Positions 44,639 through 53,647 of a stretch of DNA of 64,000 nucleotides are shown one piece after another. Numbering within the stretch: the first letter of the stretch is position 1; every line of letters begins with the position of its first letter. Under the pieces are notes generated by a model, which was not told where the DNA came from, did not search any database, and saw only the letters and a program-made list of their open reading frames with translations. Source of the DNA: Flavobacterium sp. BFFFF1 (GTDB lineage Bacteria; Bacteroidota; Bacteroidia; Flavobacteriales; Flavobacteriaceae); the NCBI RefSeq assembly GCF_002256285.1, contig NZ_NKJE01000006.1, positions 21,012 to 85,011 on the forward strand, written 5' to 3'. A program made the translations under genes and the position numbers.

Positions 44639-45250
44639 ATGAATAATCTGCTTAAAAGGCTAACGGTAATCAGTTTTTCATTGTTGTTTTTACCTTTCTT
44701 TCAGACTTGTTCAGATGACGCAATCATCAACAGCAACTGGTCTAAAAACAGCCCGCTTCGCGAAGCGGAGCCAGTAACGGATTCCTTGCATGACGAAACA
44801 GTGGGTGCTGCAGATGCGAAAGAATTTCACCTTACTTATGATGAGCTAAAGCAGAAGAAGGTTCTGGCAATTCAGAGGTTTATCGACGGAAAGGCTAAAG
44901 CGACCTTGAGTGGATACCAATTGGGACTTTTGGCCGTCAACGATTTCAGCTGGGAATTTAATATTATGTTCGCTTTCACGATCGTATTGATATTGTGTGT
45001 TTGTCAACTATTTATGTCATTCACAGGACGATACAAGTGGGTCTTTATTACCGGATGCTGCAACGCGGTCTTATCGCTTTTCCCATTCGCAGCAGCTTTT
45101 CATGATGGAGCGATAGAGGATTTATCTCAAATCAAATTCGGCTTCTATTTGTTTTATACTAACGTGCTGTTGATTACCTATGTTTCTAATAAACTATACA
45201 ACGAAGCCAAGTCAACCCATAACTTTGGTGAAGAAACAATGGTGAAGTAG
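44639..45250 (+). CDS. Lipoprotein with three membrane helices, unknown function
   Basis: 203 residues. An N-terminal hydrophobic segment ends with a lipobox-like FFQTC (Cys24). A helical linker follows (about 60-95), then about three membrane helices (112-130 FNIMFAFTIVLILCVCQLF, 136-155, 170-190). Such lipid-plus-multispan proteins are unusual. It lies 65 bases after the sulfatase gene and may be in its operon. The codons for NSPLREAEP contain a small GC-rich hairpin (CGCTTCGCGAAGCG). No named family. Confidence 0.7.
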   Translation: MNNLLKRLTVISFSLLFLPFFQTCSDDAIINSNWSKNSPLREAEPVTDSLHDETVGAADAKEFHLTYDELKQKKVLAIQRFIDGKAKATLSGYQLGLLAVNDFSWEFNIMFAFTIVLILCVCQLFMSFTGRYKWVFITGCCNAVLSLFPFAAAFHDGAIEDLSQIKFGFYLFYTNVLLITYVSNKLYNEAKSTHNFGEETMVK

Positions 45251-45363
45251 CTCAGCGTCATTTAGGTCCATTAAGTTGTCTGGAAACCTTTTGCGTTAAT
45301 GTGACAAAAAGGCTGGTAAGTATAATCCTAAATAAATCTTGGGCTACAGCGTGTTGGCTTTAT

Positions 45364-46122
45364 CTATTTGAAATTGATATCCTCGCCACCTGTCAGCACA
45401 AACAAAACCGCAATCAACGCAACAAGCATCAGGAACAGGAACAACAGGTAGAACACAATGAACCGCCACAGCAGTCCGCCAAATCGGTAACGTCCCTTAG
45501 AAGCATTCGTATACACCCAAACAGGCCAAAGCAAAATGAGGAAAGGAAAAACCGCTTCAACATAGCCCATAAAATCAGGTAGCCAGCGGTCTGCGAAGTT
45601 GATGGAGATCCCGACCATCGTAATGAAAATCTTTCCTAAAAGTGCAATACCGGCAATGATGAAATGCTCGGCGAGGTTGAGTTTCAGCCGCCGGAAAATC
45701 AGATAACCACAGATGGCAAGCATCGGGACGATACTGAGCACAATAAACTTCAGGTTGTCTTTGAAGAAATTCTTAATGTGTTCTGACTGTGCATTCGATT
45801 TGGTAGCATGTGTTGTTTCAAAACTTTCGTAAAAATGGCTTAACAACACGGTAAATCCAATCAGTAGCAAACACAGGTAAAACACATTGTAATACCGGAT
45901 GCGCTTTCCGGAAATGTAGTCCATCGCCGCCTGACCCGGCCGCACCAACGCTTCCTTGATAGTAAATAGGATCCCACGCTCGATGTGCCACACGCCGTGC
46001 AACAGGTCATGCATCACAAAATGCTTTAGGACTATGCGGTGGGTGTCGCTCTTCTGCCCGCAATCCGGACAAAAACGGCTGTGTACCGTGGCATTACAGT
46101 TCAGGCAGTGGGAACCAGTCAT
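45364..46122 (-). CDS. DUF3667 protein (zinc-ribbon membrane protein), paralog 1
   Basis: 252 residues. An N-terminal zinc ribbon (CLNCNATVHSRFCPDCGQ, four Cys) is followed by a conserved His-rich block (HRIVLKHFVMHDLLHGVWHIERG), then ALVRPGQAAMDYISGKRIRYYNVFYL, then four membrane helices. Function unknown; the ribbon and membrane layout suggest a regulatory or assembly role. The next gene is a close paralog. Confidence 0.9.
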   Translation of the reverse strand: MTGSHCLNCNATVHSRFCPDCGQKSDTHRIVLKHFVMHDLLHGVWHIERGILFTIKEALVRPGQAAMDYISGKRIRYYNVFYLCLLLIGFTVLLSHFYESFETTHATKSNAQSEHIKNFFKDNLKFIVLSIVPMLAICGYLIFRRLKLNLAEHFIIAGIALLGKIFITMVGISINFADRWLPDFMGYVEAVFPFLILLWPVWVYTNASKGRYRFGGLLWRFIVFYLLFLFLMLVALIAVLFVLTGGEDINFK

Positions 46123-46216
46123 GATAAAAATTGTTTTGGTGGCCTAAAAATAGATAAATCGACGTAATTGCTGAAGCTTTTAACCGATTAAATCAAATGC
46201 GCCAATTGCCCATTCA

Positions 46217-46984
46217 CTAAAAGGTCACCGTTCCTTTACCACCGGAGAGGATGATCACGATGACCGTAAGGACAACCATCATCATCACAAACAGCAACAC
46301 ATAAAACAACAGCATCCGCCAGGTGAACCCGATCCAGGTGTATTTTCCCCTAACCGCATTTTGATATACCCAGGCGGGATATAATACCATCAATAACAGT
46401 ACAATAAGCACCAAATAATCGGAAAAATCAGGCAACCAACCCATTTTAGTGATGAAAACGGTGGTGAAAATGGCAATCGCAATCAGCAATTCTCCTAACA
46501 GGCAAATGCCGCCGAGGATAAAGTGTTCCGCGAGGTTTAACTTCAACCGCCTAAATACGATTAATCCGCACAAGCCTAAAATCGGGACAATTCCCAACAA
46601 AATGAATTTGATGTTTTTTGCGAAAAATTCCGTGCCATTGACCGATCCCTTTTCAATCACCCGTTCTTCTTCAGGCGGTAAGAAACCCTCGAAATAGTGC
46701 TTCAGCAGCAGGTTAAAACCGATGACAAGCAGGCACAAATAAAACACATTGTAATACCGGATCCGTTTTCCGGAGACATAATCCAGCGCCGCCTGTCCGG
46801 GCCTCACAAATGTTTCCCTGATTGTAAACAGGATGCCACGGTCAAGGTGCCATACGCCGTGCAGCATATCATGCAGGATAAAATGCTTCAGGACGATGCG
46901 GTGCGTATCGGTACGCTGCCCGCAAATCGGACAAAAATTTTGGTGCACAGGTTCGTCGCAGTTCAGGCAGTGATGGGGATTCAT
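46217..46984 (-). CDS. DUF3667 protein, paralog 2
   Basis: 255 residues from ATG 46984 (MNPHHCLNC); the longer frame adds 16 unsupported residues. Same layout as paralog 1: zinc ribbon (CLNCDEPVHQNFCPICGQ), HRIVLKHFILHDMLHGVWHLDRG, FVRPGQAALDYVSGKRIRYYNVFYL, and four membrane helices. The two are tandem and same-strand with a 95-base gap, so this is a recent-looking duplication. Confidence 0.9.
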   Translation of the reverse strand: MNPHHCLNCDEPVHQNFCPICGQRTDTHRIVLKHFILHDMLHGVWHLDRGILFTIRETFVRPGQAALDYVSGKRIRYYNVFYLCLLVIGFNLLLKHYFEGFLPPEEERVIEKGSVNGTEFFAKNIKFILLGIVPILGLCGLIVFRRLKLNLAEHFILGGICLLGELLIAIAIFTTVFITKMGWLPDFSDYLVLIVLLLMVLYPAWVYQNAVRGKYTWIGFTWRMLLFYVLLFVMMMVVLTVIVIILSGGKGTVTF

Positions 46985-47019
46985 GGCTGGGTTGTTTTTG
47001 ACAGCACTAAAAATAGAAA

Positions 47020-47047
47020 AAAAGGCTTTCATAACCGAAAGCCTTTT
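47020..47047 (-). terminator. Rho-independent terminator
   Basis: Arms AAAAGGCTTTC / GAAAGCCTTTT with a six-base loop, five bases past the purL stop codon. On the minus strand it is followed by a T-run. Confidence 0.9.
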
Positions 47048-47051
47048 GATA

Positions 47052-50000
47052 TTATTTATTTTCCAGCCAAAGCCTTGCGTTCACAAACGCCTCATGCCAC
47101 GGCGATACTTCATCGCGGCGCCCATCCGGATAATGTGCCCAGTTCCATTGGAACGTAGACCGCTCGATGTGTGGCATCATGACCAGATGGCGGCCGTCAT
47201 TGCTGGCCATCATCGCAATATCGAAATGCGAGCCATTCGGATTTGCAGGATAACCTTCGTAAGCGTATTTGGCAACGACGTCGTATTGATCCTCACTGTA
47301 CGGAAGCTCAAACTTTCCTTCGCCATGCGAAATCCACACGCCCAAAGTGCTTCCTGCGAGTGACGACAGCATCACGGAATTGTTCTGCTGTATGGTCACC
47401 GAAGTAAAGCCGCTCTCGTGCTTATGGGAATCATTGTGTTTCATTTTTGGTTTCTGCTCATGCGTCGGGTTAATCAATCCCAATTCGATGAACAGCTGGC
47501 AGCCATTGCAAATACCGACAGACAAGGTGTCCTCGCGTTTAAAGAAATTATCCAAAGCGGTTTTCGCTTTCTCATTGTATAAAAACGCACCGGCCCATCC
47601 TTTAGCAGAGCCCAATACGTCTGAATTGGAGAATCCACCGACGGCGCCAATGAACTGAATGTCTTCCAAGGTCTCACGTCCCGAAATTAAATCGGTCATG
47701 TGCACGTCTTTCACATCGAAACCGGCCAGATACATCGCATTGGCCATTTCGCGCTCGGAGTTGCTTCCTTTTTCACGGATGATGGCTGCTTTCGGGCGTG
47801 GTTTGGAGGAATCGATCACCGGCTTTTTACCGTCGAAATGTGTTGGGAAAACGAATTGCAGCGGTTGCTTTTTATAATTGTCAAAACGCTCCGCCGCTTT
47901 CTTGGCACCGGATTGCTTCTGGTCTAGCAAATAAGAGGTTTTGTACCAGGTGTCCCTGGTCTCTGCAATATTAAATGACAAGGCGTCGTCGCCGTTTTTC
48001 AGGTTCATTGTATTGCTTTCCGTGGCCTTGCCAATACGGTAAATCGTTACATTTTCTTGTTCGAAACTACGTTCGATATCTTCATCAGCCTGGAACACGA
48101 TTCCGATGTTCTCTGAGAAAAGCAACTTAACGGTATCATTTTCACCAATGCTACTTAGGTCCAGATTGGCACCAAGATTGACATCCGCGAAACACATTTC
48201 GAGCAGCGTCGTAATCAGTCCGCCACTGCCGATGTCATGCCCCGCCTGGATTTTTCCGTCGCGGATCAATTGCTGTACCAGGTTGAAAGCCGTTTTAAAA
48301 GCCTTCGCATCATTGATCGTAGGCGTTTCTGTACCTATTTTATTGAGCGTTTGTGCAAACGACGAACCGCCGAGCTTAGGCATATCGTTGGAAAGGTTTA
48401 CATAATAGATATTTCCGCCATGTTTCTTTAGGACTGGCTCCACGACCGCAGTGATGTCATTGCAGTTCCCGGCAGCAGAAATGATGACCGTTCCGGGCGC
48501 AATCACATCGCCATCGGGATATTTCTGTTTCATCGAAAGCGAATCCTTACCGGTCGGAATGTTGATGCCGAGTTCAATCGCAAAGTCGGAGCAGGCCTGA
48601 ACCGCCGCATACAAACGCGCATCTTCGCCTTCATTTTTACACGGCCACATCCAGTTCGCGGAAAGTGAAACGCTTTGCAAGCCATCTTTCATCGGTGCCC
48701 ATATGATATTCGACATTGCTTCTGCAATCGCATTGCGGCTTCCTGCGGCCGGATCGATCAATGCCGCAATAGGAGCATGGCCAATTGACGTTGCAATTCC
48801 TTCTTTTCCGAGATAATCCAAAGCCATCACACCCACGTTGTTCAACGGCAACTGCAGCGGACCCGCACATTGCTGCTTTGCGACTTTCCCGCCCACACAG
48901 CGATCGACTTTGTTCGTAAGCCAGTCTTTACAGGCTACGGCCTCAAGTTGAAGTACATTGTCGAGATAGGTATGCATGTGGCTGATGTCGTAATGCAACT
49001 CCTGGTAATTCCGTTCGATTTTTTTGTCATTCATCACCACTTTAGGCGAACTTCCGAACATGTCACTTAGCGCCAGGTCCATGGGCTTGGCACCCGTTTT
49101 TTCTGATTCAAATGTAAACCGGTGGTTTCCGGTGACGTCACCTACCTGGTACATTGGGGAGCGTTCGCGTTCGGCTACGCGCTCCAGCATTTCAATATCG
49201 TCCTGCCCGATGACAAGCCCCATTCTTTCCTGCGATTCATTCCCGATGATTTCTTTCGCCGAAAGTGTTGGATCGCCTACCGGCAATTGATCGAGATTGA
49301 TATGTCCGCCGGTTTCTTCTACCAATTCGGAAAGGCAGTTTAAATGTCCACCTGCGCCATGGTCGTGTATTGAGATAATCGGATTGTTGTCGCTTTCCAC
49401 AAAAGCACGGATCGCGTTCGCTGCGCGCTTTTGCATTTCCGGATTCGAACGTTGGATCGCATTCAGCTCGATGCCCGAACTAAATGCGCCGGTATCTGCT
49501 GAGGATACGGCCGCGCCGCCCATTCCGATCCGATAGTTTTCACCGCCGAGGATCACGATTTTATCACCGGCAACAGGTTTTTTCTTAATCGCTTGACTGG
49601 CCTTGCCATATCCGATTCCGCCGGCCTGCATAATCACTTTATCGTAACCGAGCCTGCGGTTTGCCTCATCATGTTCGAATGTCAGCACAGAGCCGGTAAT
49701 TAACGGCTGCCCGAATTTATTTCCAAAATCGGAAGCGCCATTCGACGCTTTTATTAAAATATCGATGGGGGTCTGGTAAAGCCATTTCCGTTCCGGCATA
49801 TCATTTTCCCACTCGCGTGTGCTTTCGAGTCGGGAATAGGCCGTCATGTATACAGCGGTACCTGCGAGCGGCAATGAACCCTGGCCGCCAGCCAGCCTGT
49901 CGCGGATTTCGCCACCCGAACCCGTAGCCGCACCGTTAAAGGGCTCCACGGTGGTAGGGAAATTATGGGTTTCTGCTTTCAGTGAAATCACCGAATCAAA

Positions 50001-50711
50001 ATCCTTTGTTTCGTAATAGTCGGGTTTGTCACCTGATTTGGGCGCGAACTGCTGTACACGTGGGCCTTTGATGAAAGCGACGTTGTCTTTATATGCCGAA
50101 ACGATATCATTAGGGTTTTCAGCAGACGTCTTCTTAATCAGTTTAAACAACGAAGATGGTTGTTCCTTACCATCGATGACAAAACTTCCATTGAAGATCT
50201 TATGGCGGCAATGCTCGGAATTGACTTGCGAAAACCCAAACACTTCAGAGTCGGTCAGCTTCCTGTCAATCCTAATGGAGAGGTTGTTCAGGTAATCTAC
50301 TTCCTCGTCGCTTAAGGCCAGCCCTTCAGATTTGTTGTAAGCGGCAATATCGTCAATCTCCAGAATAGGTTCCGGTTGGATGTTAATCGTGAAAATGTCC
50401 TGGCTTAGCGCATCAAATTTCTGCGAAAGCATCGGGTCAAAGGCTGTAAAATCGCTGCTGGCCTTATGGAATTCTTCGATACGGATGATGCCTTCAATAC
50501 CCATGTTCTGGGTAATCTCAACAGCATTGGTACTCCAGGGCGTCACCATAGCGGCACGTGGACCAACAAAAAAATCCGTAAGCACGGATTTTTCAATTTT
50601 ATGAGCGTCGCCAAAAAGCCAGTTTAATTTTGAGATGTTTTCTGCCGAAAGCGTACCCTGTGTCTGGACAGCAAAAACAGTACCGCTTTCGTTTCCGAAG
50701 AAATGAATCAT
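47052..50711 (-). CDS. purL: Phosphoribosylformylglycinamidine synthase (large single-chain PurL)
   Basis: 1219 residues from MIHFFGNESGTVFAVQT; the longer frame adds 20 residues. It is the large fused form: N-terminal FGAR-AT domain, two AIRS-like ATP-grasp-type halves, and a C-terminal class I glutamine amidotransferase (about 960-1219) with nucleophile Cys in GICNGCQLF and a distal His in HIERSTFQWNWAHYP. It converts FGAR to FGAM in purine synthesis. A TTTG-N20-TAAATTTG promoter (50741-50772, complement) drives it. Confidence 0.96.
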   Translation of the reverse strand: MIHFFGNESGTVFAVQTQGTLSAENISKLNWLFGDAHKIEKSVLTDFFVGPRAAMVTPWSTNAVEITQNMGIEGIIRIEEFHKASSDFTAFDPMLSQKFDALSQDIFTINIQPEPILEIDDIAAYNKSEGLALSDEEVDYLNNLSIRIDRKLTDSEVFGFSQVNSEHCRHKIFNGSFVIDGKEQPSSLFKLIKKTSAENPNDIVSAYKDNVAFIKGPRVQQFAPKSGDKPDYYETKDFDSVISLKAETHNFPTTVEPFNGAATGSGGEIRDRLAGGQGSLPLAGTAVYMTAYSRLESTREWENDMPERKWLYQTPIDILIKASNGASDFGNKFGQPLITGSVLTFEHDEANRRLGYDKVIMQAGGIGYGKASQAIKKKPVAGDKIVILGGENYRIGMGGAAVSSADTGAFSSGIELNAIQRSNPEMQKRAANAIRAFVESDNNPIISIHDHGAGGHLNCLSELVEETGGHINLDQLPVGDPTLSAKEIIGNESQERMGLVIGQDDIEMLERVAERERSPMYQVGDVTGNHRFTFESEKTGAKPMDLALSDMFGSSPKVVMNDKKIERNYQELHYDISHMHTYLDNVLQLEAVACKDWLTNKVDRCVGGKVAKQQCAGPLQLPLNNVGVMALDYLGKEGIATSIGHAPIAALIDPAAGSRNAIAEAMSNIIWAPMKDGLQSVSLSANWMWPCKNEGEDARLYAAVQACSDFAIELGINIPTGKDSLSMKQKYPDGDVIAPGTVIISAAGNCNDITAVVEPVLKKHGGNIYYVNLSNDMPKLGGSSFAQTLNKIGTETPTINDAKAFKTAFNLVQQLIRDGKIQAGHDIGSGGLITTLLEMCFADVNLGANLDLSSIGENDTVKLLFSENIGIVFQADEDIERSFEQENVTIYRIGKATESNTMNLKNGDDALSFNIAETRDTWYKTSYLLDQKQSGAKKAAERFDNYKKQPLQFVFPTHFDGKKPVIDSSKPRPKAAIIREKGSNSEREMANAMYLAGFDVKDVHMTDLISGRETLEDIQFIGAVGGFSNSDVLGSAKGWAGAFLYNEKAKTALDNFFKREDTLSVGICNGCQLFIELGLINPTHEQKPKMKHNDSHKHESGFTSVTIQQNNSVMLSSLAGSTLGVWISHGEGKFELPYSEDQYDVVAKYAYEGYPANPNGSHFDIAMMASNDGRHLVMMPHIERSTFQWNWAHYPDGRRDEVSPWHEAFVNARLWLENK

Positions 50712-50740
50712 TGTAAGTATTTTAGTGGTGTTGTGTGGTG

Positions 50741-50772
50741 CAAATTTAAGTGTTAAAAGTGTTATACGCAAA
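50741..50772 (-). promoter_or_regulatory. Bacteroidota promoter of purL
   Basis: On the minus strand TTTG (50769-50772) and TAAATTTG (50741-50748) with a 20-base spacer, 29 bases before the start codon. This fits the TTTG-N19-TAnnTTTG consensus well. Confidence 0.65.
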
Positions 50773-50774
50773 AA

Positions 50775-50799
50775 AAAAGCCGACAGGTTGCCGGCTTTT
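50775..50799 (-). terminator. Rho-independent terminator
   Basis: Arms AAAAGCCG / CGGCTTTT with a nine-base loop, followed on the minus strand by TTTTTGCG. It ends the DUF1579 transcript and directly abuts the -33 box of purL. Confidence 0.85.
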
Positions 50800-50819
50800 A
50801 TATTGGGTTATCAACAATA

Positions 50820-51470
50820 CTATTTTCTAAGCATCGTGATTTCCATGGTTTTATATTCCTTCCCATCCGGACCCGTGTCAAATCCTTCGAGCTTGCGGGT
50901 ATTTGCATCAACTATTTGATAGATCTGTTTGATTTTCTTAGGTTGCTTGGTCGCCGGATCAACGCATTCTCCGCTATAGGTTATGGTTTTGGCAGCGCTA
51001 TCGTATGTTCCGGTCATGAACATAATTCCTGTTCCCATATTATCCGTCCAGGTTTGCTCGAATTTACCCGTCGCGTTGTTGTATGCAACAAGTCCCTTTC
51101 CTTCGAACGGCGCACCCATAGCTGTTCCGGTATATTTACCTTCCTGATAGCGTCCTCCCAAAACCATCTTAAGTTCTCCTTTCATAGTGGTTACTTCAGG
51201 CGCTTTCGTGGGATCCATCCACATCTTGCTTTCGCCTGACCAATTGCCGCTTTCCTCTGCGAGCAGTTTCTGCATGTCACCTGGAGTGGCATAGGCTTTC
51301 CATGCTTCCATCATCGCGACAGAATCCATTGGTTTTGCAGGTTCGGTGGCCGTCTTTTCTGTGGCAACTGTCGTGGAATCGGTAGTTGCAGATTCGTTTT
51401 TCACGTCCTCTTTTTTGCAGGCTGTCACCGTAATAAGCAACGCTGCGAGGTAAGTACAGGATTTTTTCAT
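50820..51470 (-). CDS. DUF1579 lipoprotein
   Basis: 216 residues with a lipobox near VTACKK (Cys18), then a Ser/Thr-rich linker, then a DUF1579 beta barrel-like domain from about 60 (GNWSGESKMWMDPTKAPEVTTMKGELKMVLGGRYQEGKYTGTAMGAPFEG) to the end. DUF1579 proteins share lipocalin-like strands and their ligands are unknown. Likely anchored in the envelope. Single-gene transcript with its own terminator. Confidence 0.88.
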   Translation of the reverse strand: MKKSCTYLAALLITVTACKKEDVKNESATTDSTTVATEKTATEPAKPMDSVAMMEAWKAYATPGDMQKLLAEESGNWSGESKMWMDPTKAPEVTTMKGELKMVLGGRYQEGKYTGTAMGAPFEGKGLVAYNNATGKFEQTWTDNMGTGIMFMTGTYDSAAKTITYSGECVDPATKQPKKIKQIYQIVDANTRKLEGFDTGPDGKEYKTMEITMLRK

Positions 51471-51538
51471 AAATCTAAGATTTTTGGTTATATCTTAAAA
51501 TTAAGAAAAAAAACTTTACCCATCTAATTGTCAGGAGA

Positions 51539-53092
51539 TTAATTTTCTTCCGGGAATACCGCACTTTGGTATGCTCCAAGGTCCGGTGGGGTGGAAGTAC
51601 GCGGATTACCCAACACGTCAACGGGAACAATAACCGAGGCATCACCTTTTCCTGCCGCTGGGGATTCGGGTTCGATGTTTAGTTTATTGGCATTCGGATT
51701 GAAAAACTTCGGGTTGAGGTCAACGCTGTTTTTAGCAATCAGGCACTCGCTAAACAACGCGCCGTTGTCAAAATCATACAGCGGATCATCGGTATATTGG
51801 TTGCTGATGTTATTGAACTTGATCAGGCAGTTCGTAAACTTGTAATTAAACGCGGTGTCGGAATTGTGTTTATTGAGTTTTAACTCGATCTGGTTGGAGC
51901 CATAGAAAATAGAATTGGTAAAATTTGCTTCCACTAAAGGGTTGGATTCAGGGTCTGCGCCGGTAATATAATTGTCCAACAACACCGCATATTGCGTAGA
52001 ACTTGGCCAGTCGTTGTTGAATGTACAATGGGTGAAATTGTATTTTCCACCATAAGTCCCGGCGAAACAAGCTTGCCCACAATTGTTAATGACCACATTT
52101 TCGCCCGTGATATTTCCGTTTCTTCCGAGTATTCCCGCCACCGATTGGTTATAAATCTGGGTATTTCTGATGTTCAGCACAGCCGCATTATTTTCGACCA
52201 GCAAGCCAGCGACGGCATTCTTTAGCGTCAGGTGATTGATATTCCCTCCAAGGCTTCCCGAGGTTAACCAGATGGTACCCCATTGTCCCGGAACTTCTGC
52301 GAAGTCGGGCTCGAGCCTGTCGCCTTCAAAAATCACTTCATTTTCGAGCGCTTCCGTCGTCGAAACGCCACCGTTGATATTGATGGTACCGCCGCCCGCA
52401 ACAATAATCCCCGAATCGGCGTGGAAATGCAGTCGGGCGCCGGGATGGACGTTAAGCGTCTTTCCATTGGCCACGGCGGCGTAACCGTAGATGACATAAG
52501 GTTTTTCATTGGTCAGCTCATATTCATTGCCATGGTCATTTTCATCCAGGAAGAAACCGTATATTTCCTGTGCATTTTCCCCGGAACCCAGCGTCAGTGT
52601 TTCAGTAGTGCCATCTTCAAACTTTTGCGGGTATAGGAAAACAGCATCCTGGATCAGCGTCACAAGCTCCACCTTCTGGAAGTTTGTGCCATTTCCAAAC
52701 TGAATTTGGTCGGTATACAGAAAATCCGTGGGATTGGCATCGGCAATATTTGCGGTGGTTTCAATAAAGATGTAAAGGCTGTCTTTTGCCAGCAGCTCGA
52801 CATTACTGAATATCTTTCCATTATCGCCTGTCATGCCGTCCACCGTCATGCGGTACTTCGATGCCTGCCCTTTTGCCAGCTGGATCGTCGGGATTGAGAT
52901 GTTGTCGTTGCTTTTATTGTAGACTTTTAACGTGTAAGTGCTGGAACCGATGTCGGTAAAAACGGTATCGAGGTAAACGGTATCTTTCGAAAACGCAAGT
53001 TGGCCAACGCTCGGCTGGAAGTCAAAATCGGTACGGCAGGAAGCGAGTGAAATGAGGGCGATGATGAAAAGTGCCAGAGCAGTTTTGCGCAT
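51539..53092 (-). CDS. Right-handed beta-helix lipoprotein
   Basis: 517 residues; lipobox LASC (Cys19). About residues 30-200 are an Ig-like/HYDIN-like part (VYLDTVFTDIGSSTYTLKVYNKSNDNI), then from about 210 to 480 a right-handed parallel beta-helix of NxN/xVxIxxx repeats (LNVHPGARLHFHADSGIIVAGGGTININGG, GNITGENVVINNCG, YNFTHCTFNND). It could bind or cleave polysaccharides; no catalytic set is visible. Function unproven. Confidence 0.85.
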   Translation of the reverse strand: MRKTALALFIIALISLASCRTDFDFQPSVGQLAFSKDTVYLDTVFTDIGSSTYTLKVYNKSNDNISIPTIQLAKGQASKYRMTVDGMTGDNGKIFSNVELLAKDSLYIFIETTANIADANPTDFLYTDQIQFGNGTNFQKVELVTLIQDAVFLYPQKFEDGTTETLTLGSGENAQEIYGFFLDENDHGNEYELTNEKPYVIYGYAAVANGKTLNVHPGARLHFHADSGIIVAGGGTININGGVSTTEALENEVIFEGDRLEPDFAEVPGQWGTIWLTSGSLGGNINHLTLKNAVAGLLVENNAAVLNIRNTQIYNQSVAGILGRNGNITGENVVINNCGQACFAGTYGGKYNFTHCTFNNDWPSSTQYAVLLDNYITGADPESNPLVEANFTNSIFYGSNQIELKLNKHNSDTAFNYKFTNCLIKFNNISNQYTDDPLYDFDNGALFSECLIAKNSVDLNPKFFNPNANKLNIEPESPAAGKGDASVIVPVDVLGNPRTSTPPDLGAYQSAVFPEEN

Positions 53093-53173
53093 GAGGTTGT
53101 TAATTTTGGTAAAAATAATAAAATTTGGTTAGCCCAGTCTGTAACCAAACGCCAAAAACCAAATATTATTCTT

Positions 53174-53199
53174 TACGCTTTATAAACAGTAAAAGCGTA
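53174..53199 (+). promoter_or_regulatory. Inverted repeat at the menI promoter
   Basis: Perfect eight-base arms TACGCTTT (53174-53181) and AAAGCGTA (53192-53199) with a ten-base spacer, running into the -7 box TAATTTTG (53198-53205), 17 bases before the start codon. The position fits a repressor operator for the menI-menF-bshB1 operon. Confidence 0.5.
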
Positions 53200-53221
53200 A
53201 TTTTGCAACAAATTTTGAACG

Positions 53222-53647
53222 ATGGCTTTTGACAAAGAAAAGGTGCTTGCGCTTTGCAATGCATTTTCCGAAAATACCCTAATGCAAACCCTCAATATCC
53301 GGTATGTCGATGCCGGAGAAGATTTCCTAACCGCAACGATGCCTGTGAATCCAAGCGTGCATCAACCCATGGGCCTGCTGCATGGAGGTGCCAGTGTCGC
53401 GTTAGCGGAAAGCGTTGGGAGCGCGGCGTCGATGTTGTATGCGAATCACGAGAAGGAAGAGGTGAGGGGCATCGAAATTTCAGCGAACCACTTGCGGAGT
53501 AAACGCGAAGGACTAGTTACGGCTACAGCACGTATTATCCACAAAGGCAAGACGATACATCTTTGGGAAATAAGGATTACTGATGAGGATGATAAATTGG
53601 TATGCCTTTGTAAATTGACCAATATTATACTGCCAAAAGAACAATGA
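53222..53647 (+). CDS. menI: Hotdog-fold acyl-CoA thioesterase, probable DHNA-CoA hydrolase (MenI)
   Basis: 141 residues, a PaaI/MenI-type hotdog fold: the HQPMGLLHGGASVALAESVGSAAS helix block with the conserved catalytic region, then GIEISANHLRSKREG. It overlaps menF by four bases, which supports a role in menaquinone synthesis (release of 1,4-dihydroxy-2-naphthoate from its CoA ester). The substrate is inferred from that linkage; another acyl-CoA is possible. Confidence 0.85.
   Translation: MAFDKEKVLALCNAFSENTLMQTLNIRYVDAGEDFLTATMPVNPSVHQPMGLLHGGASVALAESVGSAASMLYANHEKEEVRGIEISANHLRSKREGLVTATARIIHKGKTIHLWEIRITDEDDKLVCLCKLTNIILPKEQ

Noticed and set aside
44756..44772. Hairpin CGCTTCGCGAAGCG as a terminator
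   Set aside because: It lies inside a coding region and is not followed by a T-run.
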